A DNA stretch of 64,000 nt from Lactarius indigo (taxonomy: Eukaryota > Basidiomycota > Agaricomycetes > Russulales > Russulaceae): contig JAFKAC010000017.1 in NCBI GenBank assembly GCA_025766275.1, positions 1 through 64,000 of the forward strand, given 5' to 3'. This document shows, one piece after another, positions 37,789-48,896 of this stretch. The translations under genes were made by a program, and so were the position numbers. Under the pieces are notes generated by a model, which worked only from the letters and a program-made list of their open reading frames with translations, did not search any database and was not told the origin of the DNA. The first letter of the stretch is position 1. Each line of letters begins with the position of its first letter.

Positions 37789-40024
37789 GGTATGGGGAAG
37801 CAGAGGAGTCTTGCGTGCTAGCTGGGACCCACAGAAGTGACGCTATCTTATATTACCAAGAAACTACAAGGAAGAACCGTCGGAGAGCGGAAGTCTTGTA
37901 CCTACGTAAGTTCCAGAGATGAGGAACCGTGTAAGAGACCGATCGCCAGCGCAGAGTACAAGCCCCAAGCGTATCTGATGGCGTACAGCACTTTCGACAT
38001 TTGTGAAACATCTTGTCTATAGGTAGTCGAGACAGCTAACATTGTGCCTGGAGATGCCAGTACCGGGTCCAGAGCCCAGAACAAGGAAGCCCAGGGAAAT
38101 ACAACGCAACCCAAGTATGGCCGAATGGTCGTTGGCCACAGTGATGCTCGCGGAGAAAAGTGGTGGCCAGCACAGTAAGTCACACTGAGAGTACCGGGGA
38201 ATCCAATTATTCAATAAGCCTAAGTCTCAACAGATGCGCGGCCGTCACTGGTGTTTTGAGGCTTGCGTACGAGAAACTAATTCGACAACAAGGTGAAATT
38301 GTTTTGTTGTGGTGCTGTTTGCGCCGGAGGAAATTACGCAATGATCATTGACTTCGCGGAGTTTCGTTTTTCAAATTTGTTGCTCCAACGGGTCTTGCCG
38401 CGCAGGTGGCAACTTGTGCCACTGTGATTGTGCCAACACTCGCTCGAGCACTGGCTTCGACAAACAGTCAAATTATCATTACCTTCGTCCCTGGATTTAC
38501 TCGGTCCTCACTGTTGATCAATGAATCATAAAGAGGCTTGTGAACAACTTCTAATGACGGTGGCAGCAATTAAATGAGTTCCGCAGGCCCCACCGCTTGT
38601 TCAGCCAAATTTCTTAGGACCGCTCAAACAACTATTCCTTCACCACCAGTACTGTTGGGGGCGTATACTATCGGCGTATCAACACCCGCACGATACTCTT
38701 GCTCTGTTGCAGCTAGGGTCAAGGCGCTCGTGAACAACTCGTGACCGTTGCCAAGAGAGAAATGTCCAACATCTGAGTCTGTCTCGACTGAAAGAGGTTG
38801 CCTTGGCACCCGAGAAAACAATTTTCTGTCATACTGTATGTGAGTACCTTTATCTGATTGATGTAGCAAGTTGCCGCAAGTGGCTTGCTGTCGTAAAAAG
38901 TCACTGGATCAGCTCGTGTCCCCCGCTCCAATGCCGTCGGCCGCATTTACAGGGAATCGTTGTTCCGGCCCTGTCCCTCGTGCTTGTGCAACCATGCTTA
39001 TTCCCACGCATTCTTCCCATTGAGGGGCCATTTCGATGGCATCATCGTCTAATCAAGGGATTAACGCATGGGATTTGGTGTAAGGTATGTAGCTGCGGCG
39101 TCGATCGGGACCCGTGAGACTGGTTCAAAATGGGGCTAGATATAGTACTGACAATGTTCTCGGGCCCGTTTATTGCGCGAACACTTTAATGGACGGCCAC
39201 CCTTGTTCCATAAGGCTTTTCTCGGTGGCCTCGGTGCTTGATATCCAGCTCGTGGATGTCAGTTTGAAGCGTTTTCACCAAGGTATTCTCTAGAACATCG
39301 CAACGTTGTTCTGGTTTTTATGGCATTTTTTAGGTCTCAAACCTATGCCAATGTTTTATTCCTCTGCGTTGACAACCACCCATTCACTCTCCTCCGTGGT
39401 AACGGATTTTCTTCTTGTAAAGCGAATTATTGCCTGTAGCTTGTCATGATATACTATTGCTGAGTTCAAGTGCAAGGTAGGTAAAAAATGCAATGGACTC
39501 AACAAGGGAAACTTCGTTTTTTTTTTCCAGGATGCACTTTGTTCTCTGAAAAAGTCGTGTGATAAAACTCAACGGTGAGTCCACGCGCTAGGTAGCAGGA
39601 GAGTTACAATTGGCCCCATCCGGCGTGCTATCACTGGGCTTATATAGAGAAGAAGTGCAGTTATGCGCAGTTATGGGGGTATTTATCCTTATCCCGGTTG
39701 GAGAATATACCTAGAATAATTGTTAGGTGGTTATTTTGAAGTAGGGCCTAGTAAATGGTTTGGCCCGTCCGGTGCCCAGCAATTAGACCGGTGACCACCC
39801 ACTCTACGGGACACCAACTACGGGACACCAAAGGAGGAAGGAGCTGTAAATTCACTGATGGACTGGTTCGTCCGACTCGGGACAACTAATCAGTTAAGCA
39901 AAGGGAGTTCTGCAGCCTCGAGCAAGGCCACGAGACTGCGGGATATATGTATATCATGTCCGAGATACACAACACGGTATTAATATATCATTCGTCACGA
40001 CGACGGCCCAGCATTATTCGAAAG
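37789..40024. other. Intergenic, nothing recognised
   Basis: No gene is supported. A 14-bp direct repeat CTACGGGACACCAA occurs twice near 39800-39835. Frames at 38624-38946 (-) lack recognisable features. Confidence 0.45.
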
Positions 40025-40303
40025 CTATGACCAATCCACCACCTCCATAAGCTTGCATAATGGCACGGCCTGCGTGTGTGGAGACGCTGACTGCGTCGAT
40101 GACACCGAGGCTCGGTGGCTGTGCGACCGCATGGAAGGAGATGGGGAGATGGGTCTACCTGCGGAAGTAGTAGAAGGTCCATTGGAGAAAGTTGGCGCCT
40201 GCCAAGGTGCGCGATACGATGCTAAACTCATCAACGCATCTGCAATCCCCTCATCGTAATCCTCGTCGACAACACGACTGGGTCCTACTTCATCCAGGGC
40301 CAT
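40025..40303 (-). pseudogene. Fragment resembling a Cyc8/Ssn6-type corepressor tail
   Basis: The 92-codon frame contains SRVVDEDYDEGIADALMSLA followed by a Ser/Pro-rich stretch. This resembles the acidic tail motif I associate with fungal Ssn6/Cyc8 corepressors, but the match is from memory and short. The apparent ATG lies in the terminal repeat of the neighbouring element, so this is a piece cut by that insertion and not a full gene. Confidence 0.3.
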
Positions 40304-40367
40304 CAGGAAAAACCTACTTTGCTAATTTGAGATAATTTGAGATAATTTCCATATTGAGTAAGAATTA

Positions 40368-41003
40368 CAGTCGACTCCCTCTTATCCGATACCTCTCCGT
40401 CATGGCCAAAAGCTATCGGTTATGAGGGAGTATCGGGTCATAGGAAAGGCGCCTATTTGGCTGTATTTGATATACGACATACCACCTCCGAGTCCCTTGT
40501 CTACCAAGGTATTTCCGGCCCCCTTGTCTAACCACATCTCATCATCTTCGGAAATTGGTTGTTTATTCTTGAGACAAGTGGTGAGATGACCCTTTTTAGC
40601 AGTGATATGTCTCTTCAGTGAGGCGAGGCCCTTTTTCAGGACCTCAAGAGGCACAGAAGTCATGGAGCGAGGCGGGCACAGGAGGTTCAGTATCAGTATT
40701 CACAAGTCCAACTATTTTTTTTTCTTTTTCTAATTTATTACACTATACTGCATCGGAATTAGCTTGGACAAAGTGGTAGTGGGATCCCCAAACCCGATAG
40801 TTTGACGTTCAAAACTTGGTTCAACATTCAACCACTGGCCAAGTATCGGTTACCGATGTGTGATCCCTCCCAAATCTGGTATCGGATATCGGGTACTGCG
40901 TATCTATCGGTTATCCCTGCAAACCAACCTCGTTTTGACAAAAAGCTATCGGGTATGAGGGAGTATCGGTGAATAGGAGTACCGGATAAGAGGGAGTCGA
41001 CTG
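40368..41003. mobile_element. Pogo/Tc1-like non-autonomous element
   Basis: 636 bp with perfect 21-bp terminal inverted repeats beginning CAGTCGACTCCCTCTTATCC. TA lies directly outside both ends (40366-40367 and 41004-41005), the target duplication of the Tc1-mariner-pogo superfamily. Subterminal AAAGCTATCGG and GAGGGAGTATCGG blocks recur near both ends in direct orientation. There is no DDE transposase, so movement would need an enzyme from elsewhere. Confidence 0.85.
40400..40663 (-). CDS. Small frame inside the pogo-like element
   Basis: An 87-codon frame from ATG 40663 begins MTSVPLEVLKKGLASLKRHI, with a central ISEDDEMWLDKG stretch. The lysine-rich start and acidic middle look protein-like, but it is not a transposase I recognise. 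It may be a captured host fragment or an internal remnant of the autonomous parent. Confidence 0.3.
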   Translation of the reverse strand: MTSVPLEVLKKGLASLKRHITAKKGHLTTCLKNKQPISEDDEMWLDKGAGNTLVDKGLGGGMSYIKYSQIGAFPMTRYSLITDSFWP

Positions 41004-41063
41004 TATTGACATCTTAGTGACAGCTAGCGTTCGCTAGTCCTAATTATCTCTAATGATCTCTAA

Positions 41064-44030
41064 TTACCAAAGTAGGTCTTCCCTGATGGCCAGTTTCACG
41101 ACACGACCGGAGAGCCGTCGCGAGGCAATGAATGGCTGTGCGGCGTCCCACGACGGCTCGCCTCTTACCATGTACGGAGGTACATGAAGATCGCGCAGGG
41201 CAGGGAGCACAGTTATGTCAGTTGGGTGTTCCCCGTCGGCCAGATCCAAAGCACGCAAGATGTCTATCGTATATTCGCCGCCCACATAAAAGTCCTTTGC
41301 ACCGCCGAATGTGCGGATCAACTCCAGCCATTGTTCGCCGTCCATGTCGCCCTGCTTACTTGATGGTCGAGTCTCGTCGAAGAAGTCTAAGCGTTCTATG
41401 CGGAATAGGAATGGGGAAAAATGGCCACAAATTTGAGCCATGGAGGACACCTGCCAGTCCAGCTGCTCGCACAATACTCGCAATTCAAGTCGTGTAGGAG
41501 CGTTTGGGTGGGAGATGGAGATGGAAATAGAACTCTCAGAGGTTGAGACGTCTGCCCGAGGATACGAATCCGCTGGCAGGAGTTCTATCCGATCGATGAA
41601 TCGGCCAAGTTGCGAAGCGTCCATCGTGGGTTGGCTAAAGAATGTGATATCAATATCCCCGAGGTGCGGCGCATCAATTCTAGCCACCAAGTTGTCCAAG
41701 TACTTGCTAGTTCCTCGGTATTTGAGGCGTGTGAGAGCCGGGAGAACAACCCGTTCCTCTGGTGGTGGAGGCAAACCGAGGAAGTTTCTGCGGGGAAGGA
41801 AGGAAAGAAAATGGAGCGAAAGTATTCGAAGGTGGGTCATCCCAGACAGGGCATCCGCGAACGCTTCTGGAGAAAAATACCCAACAATGGGAATTTCATG
41901 GAGTTGAAGATCCACTAGGCCCGTGGAAGAAGAAAGGAGCTGTGGGAGTGCGGGAATGACAATCCTAGTTAAGTGCAGAGTACGGAGGCGTGGTCCCGAC
42001 CGAAAAGCGCTGGGGAAGGTCAGCTGTACGTTATCTCGGGACAGAAGGATAAGTTGTTCTAGTTCCGAAAATGGCTCAGAGATTGTGGGAAGACTCTCCA
42101 GGAGCGACTTTGAGATGGTGAGGCTGATGGAGCCAATGCGATCGGAGTGCTCGAGTGCGGCCATGATATTGACATCGTCCTCGGGAGCCGGAGGGCCGAG
42201 CATGGGAGACCCTCCGTAGTTTAAGACGAGAGGCAAGGGTGGCCAGTATTCTAGAGTCTTCAGGACAGGCGTCCCGTACGTACAGTAAAGTCGAAGATCT
42301 AGACCCAGAGTTGAGGTAAATATGATCCGTCGCCATCCTTGGCATACGTGAGCGAGCTCAGGCCAAGATCGTGGAGAGGCGTGTAGGTGATGACGAAATA
42401 CGTGCAGAAGAACGTCGTCAGGGAGCATCTTAGTCGTGACCAGTTGAGAAATAGGTCCTGCTCCAAGCTCATTAGCACGCGAAAGAAACTGGAATTGGTC
42501 AAAGGTTGTACCTGTTCCACGAAGTTCATTGATACACGGTCGTTCGTATTCCACCGCTGTCCCATGGCCCAAGAGCCGGCGTGAGCGAATGAATGACACT
42601 ACGGCCTCCTGAAAAGGCGCATAATGCGGCTTAGGCTCTTGTATGCAGAGTTTATGAAGGGTCGGTAGTACAGCTCCACGTCGCGTTCTGGAGTATCGCG
42701 AATCTAAAGCAAGCACGACGTTTGTCGAATGGTTACCAGCTACATGGACCCATTTCGCACCCCCGAAAGGGCGGATAAGGTCCAGCCATTCTTCATGGTC
42801 GCTGTCGTTCTGCTGGCTTGGTAATTGCGTTGCACCGATGCGTAGATCTTCCACACCGAGAAGGAAAGCAGATAAATCATTACAGATTTCAGCCATGTAC
42901 GACAACTGCAGAGCTAATTTCCTGCAGGATACCTGCAGCCCAAAGCGCGTTGTTTGCCCTGGTTGGGTAAAAGAGATGGAGATGGCACGCTCAGTGGATA
43001 GAATGACTGCTTGACGATGTGACTTCTGCATTTCTATCTGGCTGATGAACCGTCCAAGTTGCGAGGAGTACATCGGGGGTCGACCGAAGAATGTGATATC
43101 AATATCCTCGAGACGAGGTGCACCGATTTTAAACACCAAGTTGTCCAAATATCTGCTAGTTCCTCGATATTTGAAGTGCGTGAGAGCTGGGAGAACAACC
43201 CGTTCTCCTGACGGTGGAGGCAAGCCAAGATAGTCTTGTTGGCGCCGGGGGGTGAAGGAAAGGAAATGGAGCGAGAGTGTTTGAAGATGGGTCATCCCAG
43301 ACAAGGCACTCGCGAACGCTTCTGGGGGAAAATACCCAACATTAGGGATTTTATGGAGCTGAAGATCTATGAGACCCTTGGAATGGGAAAGAAGCTGCGG
43401 GAGTGTGGGGATGGCGGCTCTAGTCAAATGCAGAGTACGGAGGCGTGAGCCCCACAGAAAAGTGCTGGGCAAGATCAGCGGCACATTATCTCGAGGCAGA
43501 AGAACGAGGTCTTCCAATGCCGAAAATGGTCGCTCGACTGCGGGTAACTTTTCCAGGAGCGAGCTTGTGACGGTGAGGCCGATAGAACTGACACGATCAG
43601 ATTTCTTGAATGCGGCTATGATATTGTCCTCGTCCTCTGGAGCCGGCGGACCGAGAGCTGGAGGTCTCCCGTACTCCACAACGATAGGCAAGGCAGGCCA
43701 GCAATCTAGAGCCTTTACTACAGGCGTCCCGTGTACACAGAACAGTCGAAGGTGAAGAGTTCGTTGAGACGCAAATACGACGCGTCGCCACTTGCGGCAT
43801 ATATGCACAAGCCTGGGCCAAAGTCGTGGAGAGGCGTCCAGATAATAGCGAAATATCTTCAGAAGCACTTCGTCGCAAAGCTTCAAGACTACGACTTGTT
43901 GAGAAGAAGAACAAGTTAGCGAGTGGCGCAAGAACCCAGCTGGAAGGTGTACCTCTGCCTTGGTATCCGCTCGGGGTGGTAACGGATTGAGGGGGCAACG
44001 TGAGTCGGGCACGTCTATTGAGGGATCCAC
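41064..44030 (-). CDS. Double F-box/LRR protein with transposon-derived C-end
   Basis: A continuous frame of 988 codons holds two F-box/LRR units in tandem. Unit 1 has its F-box at about residues 48-90 (LCDEVLLKIFRYYLDASP), unit 2 at about 515-560 (KMLPDDVLLHVFRHHLHASP), each followed by about 400 leucine-rich residues. The 54-nt stretch 42458-42511 corresponds exactly to the intron between units in the two sister genes and has GT-AG ends; it lacks stops, so either reading works. The frame opens on GTG at 44030 and no upstream in-frame ATG exists, so an upstream exon or a lost start codon is likely; a GTAAGT donor lies near 44085. The last nine residues (LAIREDLLW) and the stop are encoded by the end of the inverted-repeat element at 40298-41091; the zinc-finger tail of the sisters is absent. 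A role in SCF substrate recruitment is likely from the family. Confidence 0.7.
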   Translation of the reverse strand: MDPSIDVPDSRCPLNPLPPRADTKAEVHLPAGFLRHSLTCSSSQQVVVLKLCDEVLLKIFRYYLDASPRLWPRLVHICRKWRRVVFASQRTLHLRLFCVHGTPVVKALDCWPALPIVVEYGRPPALGPPAPEDEDNIIAAFKKSDRVSSIGLTVTSSLLEKLPAVERPFSALEDLVLLPRDNVPLILPSTFLWGSRLRTLHLTRAAIPTLPQLLSHSKGLIDLQLHKIPNVGYFPPEAFASALSGMTHLQTLSLHFLSFTPRRQQDYLGLPPPSGERVVLPALTHFKYRGTSRYLDNLVFKIGAPRLEDIDITFFGRPPMYSSQLGRFISQIEMQKSHRQAVILSTERAISISFTQPGQTTRFGLQVSCRKLALQLSYMAEICNDLSAFLLGVEDLRIGATQLPSQQNDSDHEEWLDLIRPFGGAKWVHVAGNHSTNVVLALDSRYSRTRRGAVLPTLHKLCIQEPKPHYAPFQEAVVSFIRSRRLLGHGTAVEYERPCINELRGTGTTFDQFQFLSRANELGAGPISQLVTTKMLPDDVLLHVFRHHLHASPRSWPELAHVCQGWRRIIFTSTLGLDLRLYCTYGTPVLKTLEYWPPLPLVLNYGGSPMLGPPAPEDDVNIMAALEHSDRIGSISLTISKSLLESLPTISEPFSELEQLILLSRDNVQLTFPSAFRSGPRLRTLHLTRIVIPALPQLLSSSTGLVDLQLHEIPIVGYFSPEAFADALSGMTHLRILSLHFLSFLPRRNFLGLPPPPEERVVLPALTRLKYRGTSKYLDNLVARIDAPHLGDIDITFFSQPTMDASQLGRFIDRIELLPADSYPRADVSTSESSISISISHPNAPTRLELRVLCEQLDWQVSSMAQICGHFSPFLFRIERLDFFDETRPSSKQGDMDGEQWLELIRTFGGAKDFYVGGEYTIDILRALDLADGEHPTDITVLPALRDLHVPPYMVRGEPSWDAAQPFIASRRLSGRVVKLAIREDLLW

Positions 44031-47000
44031 AACATTAACTGTCCATCCGCGGTTAAGCGCCGAAAGAGCTAGAACACTTACTTTGGAGACCGCATGATGG
44101 CTATGTGAGAATGAACCGTGAGGGCAGCTATTGCTTGCGTATCCTTATGTATAGTATGAGGCAAGGTATGGGGAATATGAAGTCATCACACCGACTAGTC
44201 GGCTCAACGAAATTTGGGACAACACGCGGCTGCGTGACCGCGTACACGAGCCCACCACATTGGTTTGAATGATAAATTACTGTGAGAACCAACGTGTGCA
44301 GTCCCAGTCCAGTTATATCAATAAAAATCCGTATAGTTCCGTTAGTTATGAGAACAAGTACCGAGCCAACCTTACCTTGGGCCTTCCTGTACTTAGACCA
44401 GCCACTGCCAGTGCCACTGACAGCCGATGTTCGTCGTCGCGTGCCAGTGGGCAGCAGTGCTCGGCCATGTCTGGGCCAACAAGCTGGAATCAGCGCTTGA
44501 CAGGAATACGTGAAAACACGCTTTGTTGGGTCCCACCCGAAAATATGAAAAGTATGTACCATGCGGCAATTGACCCCTTTCGCAACGACCACTACCTCAT
44601 CTACCAGTGCCCCTGATTCCATGGCGCGCGTCACTCGGACCCAAAAAATCATGGGAAAAGCCATACTTGACACAAGTTTTGACATCCCCCTGCGGCCATC
44701 AAAAGCTCGCCCTGCACCTCCCAGAGTTTCTACAAGACATGCACCCCGCCTTCAAACCAAACGACATGAACCCCCTCCATCTGGGAGCCCCGACTGGGGA
44801 CTTTTCCTGGCGGGTTATCGCCTAGAACAGCAAATAAGGTTAGTCTATACGCACCCCTTGACGTGTTTCAAGTTGATGCCGAGCACTCCAATCTCACCCA
44901 CACGTGTTTTACGCATGCCTCCATCGTGTATAAAGCATTCTATTGCCCTTTACCGTACTTCAAAGAAAAGAGAAACACGCAGATGAACACATGTTCTCAC
45001 TGCCACAACACTCCCTGTATTCTAACGACCACCTGGTCCCTGTCTTCAAATCTTCAAGATTATTAGATCCTCCGCCCCGCCCAGTCACACGTCGCCAATG
45101 GATCCCTTCACAGCTCTGCTGATCCCAGTTCTCGGAAATTCCGTACAGAACCCGCCCCAGCGTAAGGCCAGCCCAGGCTTTGGGCTCGAAATTACTCATT
45201 CTCGGCATTCTCGGCACTGGTATCGGTATCGGATTCCATCGACGCGTGACTTGACAATTCCCGACTCGGTTTCCAACGGCATCCCACCAACAGTCTCGCC
45301 ACCCCATCGATATTGGTTCACTTTCTCCCATCCCATCTCACCCTAATGCGCACACAGCTCACTTATTCCCTTCTCGTTCCCCGTCGCTATTTATCGCGCT
45401 TGCTCGGGCCCTCTTTCGTTGCATCGCCAATGGACAGGGCCAATTTCTCACCACTCATAGATGCTGCGCGTCCTCGTGCCTCGTTTGGCCTTTATCTATC
45501 TCTGCTCGACATACTCTCGTCTCCAGCTTCTTGAAGCTATCAAGACGCTTCGCTATCATTGATCGCATCGAGCACGCTACCCATTGACTCTTTGTTCTTT
45601 GATTCCTGTAAGTTAGTCTGGGCTGCTGGGGGGTCCAAAGTTGATTACGGTATGCATGATGGTTACTTGGGCTTTTCATCTTTCGTACCCTTCATGTCAA
45701 ACGCTGCGTCGCAACTCACACGCCGACAGCGCGTCGTTAGTTTTCTCCGCAGATCTGTCGAAAGAAGATAATTCAATACACTCCTGCCCCCTGAAATGGA
45801 AAAGCTTCTGAAAACTCCAGCGGGGACTAGAAGGGTTGTCAGATAACGTTCGAGTCAAAGAAATGAAAAGGTGTACGACCGACCCCCAGATTCCTAATCC
45901 AGATACACGCCGCTCCGTATATGAGCTGCCTCTTGGCCACGCAATTTTGGCGCGTCTCAGGAACCCACTTTATTATGTAGCCAGCAAGTCAAACAAGTCT
46001 CTTGATGGTGCCTCCGTATAAGTTACGCCGAGCCCCTCATGGGTTTATCTCGTTCCTTGCCTCAACGCCCGTCTTTCGGATGCATCGTGGCGTAAGTCCC
46101 GTCTCATCGCTACTCCTTATGTAATATACTACCGAAACCAATATATCGCTCTGTTCCGCGGCATGTTCTAAAACGAGGAAACGATAATGGATTGTTGAAG
46201 GTCGACGACTCCGGCGACTCGGAACAGGTGTTTCCGGAGGTTACCTGGTCACAACCGGCGATATCAAGGGCAATATGATGGATAGTGGGGCGTTACAGCA
46301 AGATGTGTTGCATCAATGAATAGACGATTGAAAATGGCCGCATAAGTTACTGTAACGATAACGTCCCTTGATACATAATGGATAAACGTACAACGTTCAA
46401 CGTTCAAATTCTAGTAATATAGAAGTAGCTATGGCATACGGCACTGAGAGCAAACAATGCGGCGATTTTGGAAAATGGAAACACGTTCGCGTCACCGCGG
46501 GACGGCAACAGATCACAATGTATTACTGATCCAATATCCCAAATTTCTGAACCCTGAGATTGCGATTTCGCATTTGAGGGTGAGGAGATGCAAGATCCCT
46601 TTGTCTTGTGTGCTGGCCTTAACCAAGGAAGGATTCACCCGGTCAGAACCTCAGAGCATCATGCACTAAGTACTAGTAGGTGCGCTCGCTGTTAGAGTCT
46701 TTTGTGGTAACTTCTGCGTTTCTGATTCCATGGTTATGGCACTGATTCCGGCAGAAGAGTTCTGTTGGCGTGTGAACACCTAATGAAACGCGGTCAGCCT
46801 AGAATGTAAAATAACGAGTCTAGATCGTACGGGTAATGAACGATGCACTGGCACATCCTGATGACCAAAAGTGCCCAGGCCAACGTCTCCTATGGCCCCA
46901 GTAAGGGTCTGTATGTACGAAGCCGAACTAGCGGAGCTGAATGATACACGATTATTCCTACAAGCGTATGAGAAAGTAAGAAGCGAGAGGTCGAGTGCAG

Positions 47001-47127
47001 ATAAAATCGATGCTTACAAGATGAAGAAAAACGAGATTACGTACAACTTCCCAAGTATGGATTCGAACACGACGAACCAATATTCTCCTCTTTCCTAGAG
47101 CATGTGGGGAGTCATCCGCCTACCGCG
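44031..47127. other. F-box 5' flank and intergenic DNA
   Basis: The left end holds the 5' region of the F-box gene (duplicated block 44229-44310). The remainder, to 47127, has only short frames (for example 44561-44986 and 46457-46669) with no domain signal. No tRNA or element ends were seen. Confidence 0.45.
44229..44310 (+). repeat. Copy of the flank found at 24164-24253
   Basis: It shares GGCTGCGT, CCACCACATT, TTGAATGATAAAT and GTGAGA-CCAACG in the same order with 24164-24253. It lies upstream of the 41-44 kb F-box gene. Confidence 0.65.
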
Positions 47128-48378
47128 TTAAATCAAGAATATGGAAAGGAAAAAGGCGCATACAGGCCATAGGCTCGTGAAGAGCAAGTAAACGACAACG
47201 TAAGCAATGGCGCATAAAGTCGGAGGAACGGCGGCTTGCCACCCGATGACGATAAGGCGCATGACACGCTGAAAAACTCTTTTAGGCGACAGAGTGACAT
47301 AAGAAAATGTAGGATTTACCCTGCGAATGCGTTCTGTATGCACCCGTTTGAGCAAGTTTCGCAGGTGGTAGATCCCTGTGAAGAAAGGTGGTTAGAACGT
47401 GGAGTACATTAGTAGTGTAGGATTCAGAGACGCACGAATGCTGGTGATAACAATGTCCAAAACTTGCGAAGCTGGTCAGCTCGGTGAGAAAATAAGTTGC
47501 CAGCATATGAACTAACTCGCAGGGGGCAATACCGAACAAATGACTGCAGTCGCTTGTCAGGTTTGCCCAGCAAAATGTGATTGTATATACGCACAGATAG
47601 GATAGATTCCGAAACGGGCGCTTCCCTTAGTTTCTAATAGTGTCCCGTGATGTTCGGCTTCATAAATTTTTACGATTGCCGTGATTCTACCGGCTACGGA
47701 GAGGGCGAGAAGAAGGACGAGCGGCCACTGATGGAAGGAGCTGCTAAGCGCACGTTGGGTGAGAAGCGTTGGCGCAACCACGCACAACAATCCAGCGGCC
47801 GCGTGTGAGAATCTGAGCAGGTTTTGAAGACTTAGCGAAAGAGTCAAAGGTAATCACTAACTGGCCAACACCGCCTTATCAGATATGCCTGGACCGGAGC
47901 AGCCATAAGTGACGTCTACAAGGTGCTGTCAGGGTCACCACTGCAAGGGTTGCAGGCGCTGATTTCCGCACAAAAATAGGCTGTGTGTTTTCAATCCACG
48001 TGAGCTACGTGGCACAGTATTCAGTAAGTGCGGTGACCAATACGCGTGTAGCGGAACTCACATCGTACGCATGTAGAACGTGATTTCTCCACGTAGCCAC
48101 TATGAAGGTGCAACTCTGAAATCTGCACATATGGGTAGACAGTTTGGGAACCGCGGACCGGACTAGTATGGGAAGATAGCATACAGTGTGGCTACTGTCA
48201 CGAAGACCGCCAGGGCGAGGAGACCACGAGAGTCACGGCCCACATGGTCACGGTCGAGAAACGTCGAGAATTGAGAGATCACGAAACCCGTCAGTACTCC
48301 CTCAGCAAACAGCCCGAGGACCCCTGGGCCAAACAGATCAACTTGACTAATCTGGTATGAAGATGCAGGATCTGCCAT
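47128..48378 (-). CDS. Seven-helix membrane protein, DUF6534-like
   Basis: Seven exons on the minus strand: 48185-48378, 48062-48122, 47872-47915, 47595-47812, 47517-47552, 47436-47471 and 47128-47375, giving 278 aa. All introns are GT-AG and phase-consistent (the donor after 47872 is the weakest, GTGTTG). It starts MADPASSYQISQVDLFGPGV, and I count six to seven hydrophobic segments, the last ending the protein. A basic loop (NLLKRVHTERIRRVNPTFSY) precedes the final two helices, the layout of the large Agaricomycete family of 7-TM proteins usually labelled DUF6534. The family function is unknown. The assignment rests on layout and loop position rather than on a strict motif. Confidence 0.7.
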
Positions 48379-48896
48379 CGATGGAATGACATCCAGGTGA
48401 TTCTGGGTTTTAGGAATAGATGATGATGGCGAGCTGAACGGAAGAGTCTTTAAGAGACTCAAAGGAATTGGGTATTAAGCTAGCTGAGATTATGTGCTGT
48501 ACCAGTAACCGAGGCAATACAAAGGACCCATTTTGATTTGGTGTGGCCCACCGGTGCTAGGATACGGATACGGGCTCTCCGCCCGCGGGGTGAGCCCGCG
48601 TCGCATTGAGGAGTCGAGGGCAGCCCGACCAGATGTCGGCTTTCATTTATGGTGGCCATCACGGCATTTGTGAACCGAGGACTTGCTGTGCGGTGAACTG
48701 CGGACGGGAAAGTTCGGTTCTCGGGATTTGGACGAATCACCGAACTGGACCCTCGGTTCGGGTTCCTTTCCGTCCGGTTCGGGTTCGGGGGTGTGTGGAC
48801 CCCGACGTGGTTGACGTCACGTGGACACACGGGAAACAGTAAATTTGGTGCTTTAAGACGGACAGACTCGGAAACGACTTGGATGTGCATCATCCC
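48379..48896. other. Intergenic, nothing seen
   Basis: Contains short frames on both strands without features. The tyrosinase stop codon lies at its right edge. Confidence 0.5.

Larger units (their letters stand above)
40298..41091. mobile_element. Small inverted-repeat element (MITE) split by a pogo-like insert
   Basis: Ends are GGCCATCAGG and CCTGATGGCC. Inward from both, matching sequence (ACCTACTTTG, then AT-rich GAGATAATT repeats) extends for about 45 bp with a few mismatches. Without the inner element the unit is about 156 bp and has no coding capacity. A second copy lies at about 54952-55086. The right terminal repeat overlaps the end of the F-box gene at 41064. Confidence 0.75.

Noticed and set aside
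39505..39545. T-tract before CAG near 39520
   Set aside because: It looks like a pyrimidine tract and acceptor, but no coding exon follows.
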